NCBI RefSeq assembly: GCF_027213715.1
Contig: NZ_JAPWGM010000003.1
Coordinates: 62,001-126,000 of the forward strand
Source of the DNA: Pedobacter punctiformis
Lineage (GTDB): Bacteria; Bacteroidota; Bacteroidia; Sphingobacteriales; Sphingobacteriaceae
Reading direction: 5' to 3'
Length of the DNA stretch: 64,000 nucleotides
Part shown: positions 27,155 to 35,965 of the stretch, piece after piece
Layout: every line of letters begins with the position of its first letter
Numbering within the stretch: position 1 is the first letter of the stretch
Position numbers and translations under genes: made by a program
The notes under the pieces: generated by a model
Database searches by the model: none
The model's input: only the letters and a program-made list of their open reading frames with translations
Told to the model about the DNA's origin: nothing

Positions 27155-28075
27155 ATGAAAGCAATTACAAAAAACATCAGGCAAGCGACTCGTGTAACAG
27201 TCTTATTTGCAACAACTATATTATTTTTTAATGCCGCAAAAGCACAAATCCTTCCTTTAAATGGCCAGTACTTTCAAAACAGGTATTTGGTTAATCCATC
27301 AATGGCGGGTATAAACGAAGGTTTTAACATTAACGGAAGTTTCAGAAAACAATGGTCTAATATTCCCGGTGCTCCAATTACGCAAAGTATAACACTAGAT
27401 CAGCAATTGAATAAAGTAGGTTGGGGTGTAAATATTTACAACGAAAAAGCCGGAGGAATACAGCGCACCAAAGCCGTTGGAACCTTTGCCTATCACCTGC
27501 CTTTAAATAGTGAAGATCAGCAATTAAACTTCGGTGTTTCATTTGGCACAAGTCAGGATAAACTGGATTTAAGCAGCATTAGAAACAGTGACCTTAACGA
27601 TCCTTCTATTGCCCGTTTTAACGATCGTGGCTATTACCTGGATGGTGATTTTGGCGTTTCCTATACTTCAAAAACATTAAATATTGAAGGTGCTGTTCCA
27701 AATATGAGATCTGTTTTTAGAAAGGATGATTTAAATTATGCAGACAAACCAATTTTCTATTCCGCAATCAGTTATAAATTTGCTTTAGGAAACGGAATGA
27801 ATGGAATTAACCTGGAGCCCAAAGGCGTTTTCAGAGGAATTAAAAACTATGATAATTTATGGGATGCAGGAGCTAATGTAACTTTTGCCAACGATAAATT
27901 ATATGTGATGGCCATGTACCACAGCACCCAAAATGCAACTGTAGGCTTTGGAATGAATTATAAATCTACCTTATATTTTATGGCCTATTACAATACAGCA
28001 ACTTCTGCAATAAGTGGTTATACCGATGGCGATTTCGAAGTCAGTGTTCGGTTAAGTTTACATAAGAAACCATAA
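27155..28075 (+). CDS. PorP/SprF family type IX secretion outer-membrane protein
   Basis: 306 residues with a signal peptide ending KAQ and a PorP/SprF beta-barrel: the opening GQYFQNRYLVNPSMAGI and the GGIQRTKAVGTFAYHLPL pattern are family hallmarks. These barrels help attach type B sorted proteins (those with the gliding-motility C-terminal domain) to the cell surface. It starts 10 bases after the giant nuclease gene, whose C-terminus is of this type, so the pair is a substrate-anchor unit. The terminator at 28091 closes the operon. Confidence 0.9.
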   Translation: MKAITKNIRQATRVTVLFATTILFFNAAKAQILPLNGQYFQNRYLVNPSMAGINEGFNINGSFRKQWSNIPGAPITQSITLDQQLNKVGWGVNIYNEKAGGIQRTKAVGTFAYHLPLNSEDQQLNFGVSFGTSQDKLDLSSIRNSDLNDPSIARFNDRGYYLDGDFGVSYTSKTLNIEGAVPNMRSVFRKDDLNYADKPIFYSAISYKFALGNGMNGINLEPKGVFRGIKNYDNLWDAGANVTFANDKLYVMAMYHSTQNATVGFGMNYKSTLYFMAYYNTATSAISGYTDGDFEVSVRLSLHKKP

Positions 28076-28090
28076 ACAAATTAAATACAG

Positions 28091-28123
28091 AGCGGGTTAG
28101 TTGAAAGATTAACCCGCTTTTTT
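28091..28123 (+). terminator. Terminator after porP/sprF
   Basis: AGCGGGTTA (28091-28099) pairs with TAACCCGCT (28110-28118), followed by TTTTT. Confidence 0.85.
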
Positions 28124-28159
28124 ATGGCTTGCACTCTCCTTTTTACTATTTTTACAATT

Positions 28160-29329
28160 ATGGCAAAACTGATCAACTTAGAGGCATTTCAAAGATTTTT
28201 TCGTTCAGGGCAGGTTGGCGGTTTTTTATTATTAATTTGTGTAGCCATTTCCCTTATCATTGCCAATACTGCATCCAAACAAGGTTTTGAAACTTTCCTC
28301 CAAACTAAATTAGGCTTCGGTGCGGTTAACTATTCTATTTTAGCCTGGATTAACGACGCTTTAATGGCCATCTTTTTTCTTTTGGTTGGCCTAGAAATTA
28401 AGCGGGAGTTACTGGAAGGCGAATTATCTTCTGTAAAAAAAGCTTCACTTCCGGTTATTGCCGCATTAGGTGGCATGCTTATTCCTGCCCTCATTTATTT
28501 TTTGTTTAATAGAGGAACAGAAAGTGTATCGGGCTGGGGCATCCCTATGGCTACCGATATTGCCTTTGCCCTGGCCATTATTGCCATGCTGGGTAAAAGT
28601 GTACCCACCAGTTTAAAGATATTTTTAGCGGCTCTGGCCATTGTGGATGATTTAGGAGCCATTTTGGTGATTGCCATTTTTTACACCAATCAAATCCATT
28701 TCGATTATTTATTAATGGCCGGAGGCATTATGCTTATCCTGGGTTTAATGAATTACTTTGGGGTAAAAAACTTGTTCTTCTATTTAATCCCCGGGATATT
28801 GTTATGGTATTTTATTCACCATTCAGGCATTCATGCAACCATAGCCGGTGTACTGTTGGCTTTTACCATACCAACCAATAATACAGACGTAGAATCGCCT
28901 TTAGAGAAACTGGAACACTTTTTAACCACTCCTGTCAACTACCTGATTATGCCTGTTTTCGCACTGGCGAATACCAATATCACCTTTCAAAAAGAAATGA
29001 TCTCTGGTTTATGCTCCCCATTGGGTTTAGGAATTGTTGTCGGGCTTTTTGTGGGTAAAACAATCGGTGTTACCTTTTTTAGCTGGCTGGCCGTAAAACT
29101 AAAGTTTGCCAATTTACCTTCTGGCGCCGGCTGGAAACATGTATTAGGTTTAGGTATGCTCGCCGGAATCGGTTTTACCATGTCGATTTTTATAGCCCTG
29201 CTTTCTTTTAGTGATCCACTGCACATACTGGAGGCCAAGTTTGCGATTTTAACGGCTTCAGTGTTATCGGGCGTTGTGGGTTTCGTGTTTTTGAAATCGG
29301 TGAAGAAGTTTAAACCACGAGAAACTTAA
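28160..29329 (+). CDS. nhaA: Na+/H+ antiporter NhaA
   Basis: An inner-membrane antiporter that extrudes Na+ in exchange for protons. 389 residues from the ATG at 28160; an ATG 36 bases upstream directly abuts the terminator T tract and is unlikely. Eleven to twelve hydrophobic helices. The essential Asp pair is in LAIVDDLGAILVIAIFY and the additional transport residues in MATDIAFALAI. The C-terminal helix with WKHVLGLGMLAGIGFTMSIF matches NhaA. Single gene. Confidence 0.95.
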   Translation: MAKLINLEAFQRFFRSGQVGGFLLLICVAISLIIANTASKQGFETFLQTKLGFGAVNYSILAWINDALMAIFFLLVGLEIKRELLEGELSSVKKASLPVIAALGGMLIPALIYFLFNRGTESVSGWGIPMATDIAFALAIIAMLGKSVPTSLKIFLAALAIVDDLGAILVIAIFYTNQIHFDYLLMAGGIMLILGLMNYFGVKNLFFYLIPGILLWYFIHHSGIHATIAGVLLAFTIPTNNTDVESPLEKLEHFLTTPVNYLIMPVFALANTNITFQKEMISGLCSPLGLGIVVGLFVGKTIGVTFFSWLAVKLKFANLPSGAGWKHVLGLGMLAGIGFTMSIFIALLSFSDPLHILEAKFAILTASVLSGVVGFVFLKSVKKFKPRET

Positions 29330-29331
29330 AT

Positions 29332-29600
29332 GGATCGTCTTTGCAACGCTAGGTTTAAGCGAGCTGAAGCAATCTATTATACTTTCATCAGCTAAGAAAC
29401 AGCCAATTGCCTACCTGCAAATAAGATTGCTTCACTCCCCATCACAAGTCGCGCACTTCGGTTCGCAATGACGGCCGCTTTATAAACTGCGAGGTATTTA
29501 AACGATAGTTTTTTCGAGGCTGACTAGAGCGAGCCGAAGCAATCTACTATGCTTTCGCCAGAGAAGAAAACAATCAGTTGCCTACCTACCATACAAGAAT
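29332..29600. repeat. Intergenic repeat block with two related copies
   Basis: Two imperfect direct copies of about 70 bases (near 29359-29425 and 29528-29594) start GCGAGCTGAAGCAATCTA / GCGAGCCGAAGCAATCTA and both contain ATTGCCTACCT or GTTGCCTACCT. Fragments of the dispersed CATTGCGAGG...GAAGCAATCT family (compare 46392-46484) are mixed in, including TTCGCAATGACGG. Nothing gene-like is visible to 29749. Confidence 0.7.
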
Positions 29601-29749
29601 ACAATCAATTATATATCATTTAGTTCATCCTCCACCAATTTAAGGAATGGGGAGATAAAATTCACTACAATATCGTCAGTGCTTATTCAAAGAACTAGGC
29701 ACCTGATTATTCCCCTGAATTCCAGTGTTTGATTCAGAAATAAATGTAT

Positions 29750-29971
29750 TTATTCAATTCTTTCATAAGGATAAACATTTTTGAAATTCCTATTCAGATA
29801 AGAACCATGTGATGGAGCGTCCATTAAATTTTGGAATTCGTGTTGAGGAACGCCTTTATAGATATAAAGACCCTCCTTTACAAATCTAACATAGACTTCT
29901 TGATTGTGCTCATCATAACCGATACTATCAATGTTAGATGATGTTACTGACTTCATTTCGGGTAAACTCAT
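29750..29971 (-). CDS. KTSC-domain protein, third gene of the SIR2-HerA unit
   Basis: 73 residues that are almost entirely a KTSC domain: VTSSNIDSIGYDEHNQEVYV, YIYKGVPQHEF, and SHGSYLNRNFKNVYPYE. KTSC is a small fold of unclear function found alone, in phage genomes and fused to lysyl-tRNA synthetase-like proteins; a nucleic-acid role is suspected but not shown. Its start overlaps the HerA stop by four bases (ATGA type), so it is translationally coupled to HerA. It is not a usual member of SIR2-HerA operons as I know them. Confidence 0.82.
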   Translation of the reverse strand: MSLPEMKSVTSSNIDSIGYDEHNQEVYVRFVKEGLYIYKGVPQHEFQNLMDAPSHGSYLNRNFKNVYPYERIE

Positions 29972-31749
29972 ATTTTATAATTTTTATTACGCCAAGATTT
30001 TAATAATTTTTTATATTCATTTTGTGCATCCTCTATTGGCTCTAGCCATTTCTCGGAGGCTTTTGGATCTGAACTTTTAGGAGCATTTGCAATTTTAAAG
30101 AATTTAACCCGAGAAGGGATTTTCACCGCTTCGCCAGATATTAAAGCTTCGCCAGTTCTCAAGCTTGGCAACAAATCAACCATACTCTGCAATTCATCCT
30201 GAACCGCTGAGCGTATGTGACTTCTGTCTCTAGAATTATTCATACGCAGAGCAATCATAGTCCCACATTGACTTAGTACAGTTTCATCCAATTCAGAAGG
30301 TCTCTGCGTAACAAGTAACAATCCTACACCATATTTGCGCCCTTCCTTTGCTATCATTTGAACTGTTCTTGATGAAATGGAATGTTCGCCTGCTTTTAAA
30401 TAACTATGAGCTTCTTCTAGAACTATAAGTAAGGGTTGATTTTTCCCTCCCACTTTGGTATTAACACCCCAAAATAATCCATCATAAATAATTTTCAAAA
30501 GTGTTCCTGAAATGGAAGACATTATTTCGCTTGGAATGCCAGACAAATCCAAGATAGTTATAGGTAAGTTGTTCCCTAGCCAATTCAAAAACATAGAGTC
30601 CAGATCTTCCTCTATAGTTCCGTTTTGATCTGGTGTCAATTTCCCAGGATTGAATAAAAAACTATAACTAATATCATTTAGCTTGTTTCTCATACTATCC
30701 AAAAAACTCAATAAACCTTTTGCCTTCTGATTCAGGAATGGCGCACTATTTCCTATTCCTGCAATAGGATATTCATTGGATTTAAGCATTTCAATATCTC
30801 CTTCTTCAACCTTATCTGTAACTGTTACCCTATCTGTTTGAAATGTTTTTCTTTCAAAGTCATCCAACTCAAACCATAGTCTTTTTATACTAAAAGGGAT
30901 TGGAGAATCAGCAGTAATGGATTCTTTTGCAACCTCTATTTTATTTTCTGCAGCACTTTTAATTTTTGCTTCTACAACTTTTTCTCTTATATATTCTCTG
31001 TTTGGATCCGTAAGACTTCCAGAAAATATTTTTATTAGCTCATTAAAAGATAATGCCCAAAAAGGAATGTGTAATTTATTCTCATCTTGTAAAGAATTTA
31101 CCTCTATTACCTTAGAATATTTTGAAAGAGCATCATTATATTCTCCATGCGGATCAATTACCAAAATTCTTGAACTTGGAAATTCTCTGCTGGCTATGGA
31201 TTGGAGTAATACAGAAACTGAATTTGATTTACCACTCCCAGTTGAGCCTACAATAGCACAGTGTCTTGATATAAGTTTATTGAGGTCGATCTTGGCATCT
31301 AAGCTTTCTGATACGCTAATATTCCCTACAGTAATTGAGTTGGCATCTTCATATCCTCCATAAATTATATCTAAATCATTTATAGTTACCAGATGTACCT
31401 TATCACCTGTTGTTGGATATTGGGTAACTCCCCTTTCAAATCTCTTCCCTACCTGTTCCCCGGCTAAGACAATATTTATCCATCTTGTATTTTTTAAATG
31501 CTCATAATCCTTAATAACAGCTTCCCTTAAGCTTTCAGGAATTGCGGCTGAACCGATTTGTGTTACGATACCATAGAGATTAGCATAACCTAAAGGGATT
31601 CTAACAAAAGAGCCTATTTGTCCAACCCGGTAAACCACTCCATCAATAATTGGCATATTAGATTTGATATTATCAAAAAGCTTAACAGAAATACTATTTC
31701 CGCTGATACTATCTATTTCACCGATTTCTGTTATTTTACTTTTTGACAT
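29968..31749 (-). CDS. HerA-like hexameric ATPase/translocase of a SIR2-HerA defence system
   Basis: 593 residues. An N-terminal HerA-ATS-like beta-barrel (about 5-150; VVYRVGQIGSFVRIPLG) precedes a FtsK/HerA P-loop ATPase: Walker A GSTGSGKS (168-175), ILVIDPHGEYND, Walker B-type LLIVLEEAHSYL, a sensor region LLLVTQRPSELDETVLSQC and the arginine-bearing MNNSRDRSH. HerA forms a ring that pumps DNA; in SIR2-HerA (also called Nezha) systems it assembles with SIR2 to give NAD-depleting or nuclease activity after phage infection. The start codon lies within the SIR2 gene (14-bp overlap). Confidence 0.93.
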   Translation of the reverse strand: MSKSKITEIGEIDSISGNSISVKLFDNIKSNMPIIDGVVYRVGQIGSFVRIPLGYANLYGIVTQIGSAAIPESLREAVIKDYEHLKNTRWINIVLAGEQVGKRFERGVTQYPTTGDKVHLVTINDLDIIYGGYEDANSITVGNISVSESLDAKIDLNKLISRHCAIVGSTGSGKSNSVSVLLQSIASREFPSSRILVIDPHGEYNDALSKYSKVIEVNSLQDENKLHIPFWALSFNELIKIFSGSLTDPNREYIREKVVEAKIKSAAENKIEVAKESITADSPIPFSIKRLWFELDDFERKTFQTDRVTVTDKVEEGDIEMLKSNEYPIAGIGNSAPFLNQKAKGLLSFLDSMRNKLNDISYSFLFNPGKLTPDQNGTIEEDLDSMFLNWLGNNLPITILDLSGIPSEIMSSISGTLLKIIYDGLFWGVNTKVGGKNQPLLIVLEEAHSYLKAGEHSISSRTVQMIAKEGRKYGVGLLLVTQRPSELDETVLSQCGTMIALRMNNSRDRSHIRSAVQDELQSMVDLLPSLRTGEALISGEAVKIPSRVKFFKIANAPKSSDPKASEKWLEPIEDAQNEYKKLLKSWRNKNYKI

Positions 31750-33013
31750 TTTCTCCTAATTTTTTAATCTCGTTATCGCTGACCATAGTATTCAGGAACT
31801 TTACAAGCTTACTAAAATCTGGCAGTATAAACTCTCCTTTTCCTGTCCATATTTCCTCGCCTTTGGCTTCAGCCTTTTTTTCATCTTTTGGATCAATTGC
31901 AGCATCCTCATCAAAATACAAATCAATATTTACAGAATCTTCTCTTGAGGGTTCAGACTTCAATACCCAATCTCCAAAATTACACCCAATTACGGCATTA
32001 CGTGAAGCATAAATAGATATTTTCGGATTATCTAATCCAATCTTTGAAATCTTAGAGTCTTCATTAATTCTATCGAATTTATCAAAAAACAACCCTATTA
32101 CGTGTGATGTAGTATTTGTTTTTAGTGCTGAAATAATACGTGAATTAATATGTTCGTCGCCCCAAGAGTAACCGCAAGTTATTAATATTGCATCATCTTG
32201 TTTTAAAAAATTAGACAATCTATCTAATAAACTCTCATAAGGTTGTTTCTTAGAATCTTTATACTTTAAAGTAGAGGGATATATCAAAATATCCTCATCA
32301 TCGGGACTAACTCGTAATATCTTTTCTGTGTCCTTATCAAAGTGCCATCCCAAGGAACCGTGCATTTTCCACAATTTTGTTTGCTTTGGTAGAAATCTAA
32401 AATCTTCGACAGATTCGGGATTGAAAAATGCTCTTAAGCTCCCACAAAAGCCGTCATAATACGGGATTTCTTTGTGTTCCAATCCAAGTTCAAATAGAAA
32501 GTCATAATTAGTAGTAAATATTTCAATTGGAAATTTCCTTTCAGCTTGTCCTATCCAGTTAGCAAAATCAGTTTGAACCAACTCAGAAACTATATCTTTT
32601 CTTACAATTTGTCCTTTGTCAGAATGAACACTAACTTTTTGGCGAACGCATTTCTTTATAGAAGAAATGAGAATTTTAAAATCTTCTTTTGTTAAGGAGT
32701 TTAATGTTGATTTACCAATAACATCTAGTTTTAATTCAAGTTTTGATAAAAGTGTCTCAATATTAAAATCATTTTCTCCAAGTTCTTCTTTTATTTCGTT
32801 TAAAGCTGTTTTAAATTTAATCTCTAATTTTCCTACTTCTTCCACAATTTCAGAAGTCATTTTTCCTATCGCAGGAACCGTAAGAGAGTTATCACTTTTA
32901 TAAGCTAAAGAACTCCCAGCACCAAACAAAAAACCAATTTTCTTTTTATCAGAAATCAGAATTTGCTGTATTCCTCTTATGTACTCAGATGGATCGTGTT
33001 TTGATTGGTTCAT
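31736..33013 (-). CDS. SIR2-family NAD-processing effector of a SIR2-HerA system
   Basis: 425 residues. The SIR2 Rossmann core is visible: GFLFGAGSSLAY (NAD-binding GAGxS, residues 27-38), FTTNYDFLFE (conserved Asn), the catalytic-position His in KMHGSLGWHF and the late motif TCGYSWGDEHIN. Bacterial defence SIR2 proteins hydrolyse NAD+ rather than deacetylate. The C-terminal part (about 320-425) is acidic and lysine-rich and may contact HerA. First gene of SIR2-HerA-KTSC, the usual SIR2-then-HerA order. A 20-bp tandem duplication lies 11 bases upstream of the ATG. Confidence 0.93.
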   Translation of the reverse strand: MNQSKHDPSEYIRGIQQILISDKKKIGFLFGAGSSLAYKSDNSLTVPAIGKMTSEIVEEVGKLEIKFKTALNEIKEELGENDFNIETLLSKLELKLDVIGKSTLNSLTKEDFKILISSIKKCVRQKVSVHSDKGQIVRKDIVSELVQTDFANWIGQAERKFPIEIFTTNYDFLFELGLEHKEIPYYDGFCGSLRAFFNPESVEDFRFLPKQTKLWKMHGSLGWHFDKDTEKILRVSPDDEDILIYPSTLKYKDSKKQPYESLLDRLSNFLKQDDAILITCGYSWGDEHINSRIISALKTNTTSHVIGLFFDKFDRINEDSKISKIGLDNPKISIYASRNAVIGCNFGDWVLKSEPSREDSVNIDLYFDEDAAIDPKDEKKAEAKGEEIWTGKGEFILPDFSKLVKFLNTMVSDNEIKKLGENVKK

Positions 33014-33024
33014 TATATGTATTT

Positions 33025-33064
33025 CTTATTTATCATTATTGTAACTTATTTATCATTATTGTAA
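33025..33064. repeat. Perfect 20-bp tandem duplication in the SIR2 leader
   Basis: The unit CTTATTTATCATTATTGTAA occurs at 33025-33044 and again, identical, at 33045-33064, immediately upstream (minus strand) of the SIR2 start. It falls where the promoter or ribosome-binding region must be. Confidence 0.95.
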
Positions 33065-33474
33065 CGGTCAATAGATTTTTTATCTAATCGAAAAAGTGGA
33101 CATTCTTTTACTCTGCGATATAGTCTGTCTTAAATATTTGGATTGACGTATTGGGTCTTGAAAATTCATAGAGTTATTTTTGCTTATTTTAATTCATCAA
33201 TATTGCCTTATCGGCCAGCACTTTAGAAGTATATATATCCAAAATCACTTGATCTGGTTGTTTCATATATCATTATTTAAGAATAAATAGAATAGCTCAA
33301 TGCATACAGCAATTACGAGTTATGCAATTCAGTTGTAAATATTGGTTACGATAAAAAGAATTGAGAGAAAAAATACGGAAAGTATCGAGCTAGAGTTATT
33401 TAGATATTGAAATATAGATGAATGAATTGAAATTTGCAAATTTTTAAAATCAGAACCTATAGTATAATGAGGCA
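33065..33474. other. AT-rich spacer in the island, no convincing gene
   Basis: About 410 bases without a supported gene. The only frame of note is a 25-codon minus-strand reading at 33189-33266 (start MKQPDQVILDIY), too short to judge; it could be a remnant or chance. Confidence 0.5.
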
Positions 33475-33690
33475 TTAACATTTGCATTCACTCTTTTCAA
33501 CATATGTCTTATTACCATTACTGTTGTAATAAAAGCAACCACCTTTAGAGCCTTGATATAATTTTTGGCCGGATTTATACGTACCGCATGGCCTATAAGT
33601 CTCGATATCTGTATCTGATCCTATTTCATTTTCTTTACTACAGGCCAGCGTAATTACACTTAAAAATAGGACATAATAAAATCTTTTCAT
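33475..33690 (-). CDS. Small cysteine-rich lipoprotein resembling the PBCV basic adaptor domain
   Basis: 71 residues. A lipoprotein signal with lipobox TLAC (Cys17) precedes a short linker and a compact C-terminal module with YQGSKGGCFYYNSNGNKTYV and closing SECKC. The GxxGGxYY...G.KxYV pattern is like the PBCV-specific basic adaptor domain (PF08789), here with paired cysteines suited to an exported protein. Function unknown. It sits alone between the SIR2-HerA unit and the DUF2075 gene, on the same strand, with wide spacers. Confidence 0.65.
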   Translation of the reverse strand: MKRFYYVLFLSVITLACSKENEIGSDTDIETYRPCGTYKSGQKLYQGSKGGCFYYNSNGNKTYVEKSECKC

Positions 33691-33769
33691 GGTACCAAGA
33701 TACTTGGTTAAGAGAGATAAAAATTACGGGTTCCCGTATTGAAAGAAAATTCTTACTGAAAATTACCTT

Positions 33770-35965
33770 TTAGGCCAGCACTCGCTCAAATACTCCTACA
33801 ACTTTAAAGTCTATCAGTTCATCTCCTGCTAATTTGATTGTTTCGTAAGATAAATCATCAGACAAAGGACTGAGATTGATTGCACTATGTTGCCAACCTC
33901 CATCTGTTACTACCTTTTCACTATGATATTCTTTAACAGTATATCCTGATCCAAACTCTGAATCTTGAATAGACGTACTTTGTACCAAAACAATTTTACC
34001 ATTTCTACTGCCACCAGCATCTTGCCTAAATAAGCAATAAGAGCCATTTGGAATTTGCTTATTCATCGACTCACCTACTACTTTACAAACAAAGTAATCC
34101 GTTTGAGGTGTAATATGGAATGGCAGTTCTACCCATTCAAAATCGCTATGAATCTGTAAATCGCTAAAATTACCCGCAGCAGCAGTAATATCTACTAACG
34201 GTACAGCATTTACATATGGCTTTACTTGGTTAAATGGTATGATTCTTAAGGCAGATACCCTTTCGAATAATGGAATATGCTTTTTAAGATAAACTGCGAG
34301 ATTAGGATTACAGGCATAAACGAAACTACCTTTAATGCCACGATAGAGAATTGTTTTGTAAATGTTTATGATATACGATTTTAAATCCTCCGGACTTGTT
34401 ACTCCCTTTTTACCATTAATGTCAAAATATTGTTTTGGATCGATCTCAATTTTATCGGTAACTGGATTATAATCAATTTCTTTTCCGAAAATGACCCCTG
34501 TATAATTTAAATCATAACCCTGTGTGGTATGAATACAGCCAATTTCTTTAAAGGCATTTGGAGAGTTTACCCAATCTTTATCCGTTTGGTTCCATTGAAA
34601 AGATAAATTTTCAATTTCAATGTCGATAGCATTTTTATCATTTTTAGATTGCCATGGCCAACTGTATCCAGCAACCATTCGGCACAACTCGTAATGTTGT
34701 TCTTTTTTTCCTAACTCTCTGTACAAGTCTGCTAAAGAATCGAAATAGAGCAACTCATAATTAGTAGAGTGATAAACCGTTTGATCCTCACGGTTTACAT
34801 TCAGCAAATCATCTATAAATTTGATGTAGTTTTCACCTCCCTGAACACGCATTTGAGAATGGAGTTGCAACTTAATTGTACGTTGATCGGCTAGAAGTTT
34901 AGTAAAATGTAATCCGGATATATCAGACGGCTTTACGGATTGTGCTTCATCGTAGAAAAAGATTTGATTCCTACTATTAGCCATAATCCAGTCGAGTTCA
35001 TTTCCTGAATCACCTAAGCCAAGCTTTTGGTTATTTTGTCGAAACGCACCCATCCAGCTTATATTTTTATATTGGCGTAATCGGTGCGCTTCATCTATAA
35101 TAAGCAAGTCGTATTTCTCTTTACTTTTAAAAGTATCGGATGGACTAATAACCATAGAAGATTTTAGGCTGGGCACCTGTTTAAAAACTTGCTGCAGCGA
35201 TTCTCTTAATGAGGTCATGGCTACAACTAAACCAATTTTCGCATTAGGGTACTTTAACTGAAAATTTCGGATATAATTTACTTCCCGAAGTTCGTCATCA
35301 TTAAATTCCTCCACATCGGTATTTAGAATATTGGTAGCCAATAATTTCAAAAGATAAGTTGCTACAACAGTTTTACCTGTACCCGCACTACCCCTTACGA
35401 AAATGCTATTATTATCATTTTGTGTTAGCCCAGATAAAATTTCCAATACAGAATGGTATTGATCTTCGTTGAGCGATTTATATGGCGAATATTTAAATAA
35501 CTCAGAGTTTTCAATCTCCTTCAACGATTTACTTACAACTTTCTTATCAATCAGTCTCTTCCAGATTTCTTTAAATAAATCTTTATATAAGTCTTGCTGA
35601 TAATAATTGTGATTAACCAAACCTGCATTACCATTCTGTAACTTATAAGTGCCTTCAGCCGCAATATATTGGATCAGACTAGATTCAATATCAAGGGTAG
35701 CCGACTTGTTAAACTTATCACTACCAATAATCGAAATCTTATTAAATACTGATGCCTTAACCCGATTAGCCAAATGATTCGAAATACGACTGTAAGCATT
35801 TGTCGATTCACCTACGTAAGCTTCAGCAATTGCTTCGTTTTGGATAAAATAAACCAGTGGCCACTGATTCTTAACCCACGGATTTTGCTGAATTTTACTT
35901 AAACTTTGTTTATTAAAATCATAAGGTTCAGAAACGTCGATAGAGAGTTCGAAAGACCTACTCAT
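33770..35965 (-). CDS. Fusion of GIY-YIG nuclease, DUF2075 P-loop ATPase/helicase and S24 (LexA-like) protease domain
   Basis: 731 residues. (1) GIY-YIG nuclease, about 36-110: VYFI (Tyr39), AYVGES (Tyr50, Gly52), Arg60, His64 and a Glu at 94. (2) DUF2075/Schlafen-type SF1 ATPase, about 160-590: Walker A GSAGTGKT (192-199), Walker B LLIIDEAHRLRQ, later IHTTQGYDL. (3) S24 domain, about 595-731: VVGESMNKQIPNGSYCLFR with Ser633, then TVKEYHSEK with Lys678, the Ser/Lys dyad of LexA, UmuD and CI-type proteases. Ala597-Gly598 precedes Ser633 by 35 residues, as at LexA and UmuD self-cleavage sites. It overlaps the pyrophosphohydrolase gene by four bases (ATGA). Inference: a nuclease-helicase released or activated by self-cleavage upon DNA damage. 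Confidence 0.88.
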   Translation of the reverse strand: MSRSFELSIDVSEPYDFNKQSLSKIQQNPWVKNQWPLVYFIQNEAIAEAYVGESTNAYSRISNHLANRVKASVFNKISIIGSDKFNKSATLDIESSLIQYIAAEGTYKLQNGNAGLVNHNYYQQDLYKDLFKEIWKRLIDKKVVSKSLKEIENSELFKYSPYKSLNEDQYHSVLEILSGLTQNDNNSIFVRGSAGTGKTVVATYLLKLLATNILNTDVEEFNDDELREVNYIRNFQLKYPNAKIGLVVAMTSLRESLQQVFKQVPSLKSSMVISPSDTFKSKEKYDLLIIDEAHRLRQYKNISWMGAFRQNNQKLGLGDSGNELDWIMANSRNQIFFYDEAQSVKPSDISGLHFTKLLADQRTIKLQLHSQMRVQGGENYIKFIDDLLNVNREDQTVYHSTNYELLYFDSLADLYRELGKKEQHYELCRMVAGYSWPWQSKNDKNAIDIEIENLSFQWNQTDKDWVNSPNAFKEIGCIHTTQGYDLNYTGVIFGKEIDYNPVTDKIEIDPKQYFDINGKKGVTSPEDLKSYIINIYKTILYRGIKGSFVYACNPNLAVYLKKHIPLFERVSALRIIPFNQVKPYVNAVPLVDITAAAGNFSDLQIHSDFEWVELPFHITPQTDYFVCKVVGESMNKQIPNGSYCLFRQDAGGSRNGKIVLVQSTSIQDSEFGSGYTVKEYHSEKVVTDGGWQHSAINLSPLSDDLSYETIKLAGDELIDFKVVGVFERVLA

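Noticed and set aside
28124..28159. Upstream ATG for NhaA
   Set aside because: It abuts the T tract of the preceding terminator, and the protein from 28160 matches the normal NhaA N-terminus.
30917..31363. 148-codon plus-strand frame inside the HerA gene
   Set aside because: Antisense shadow of a clear HerA ATPase frame.
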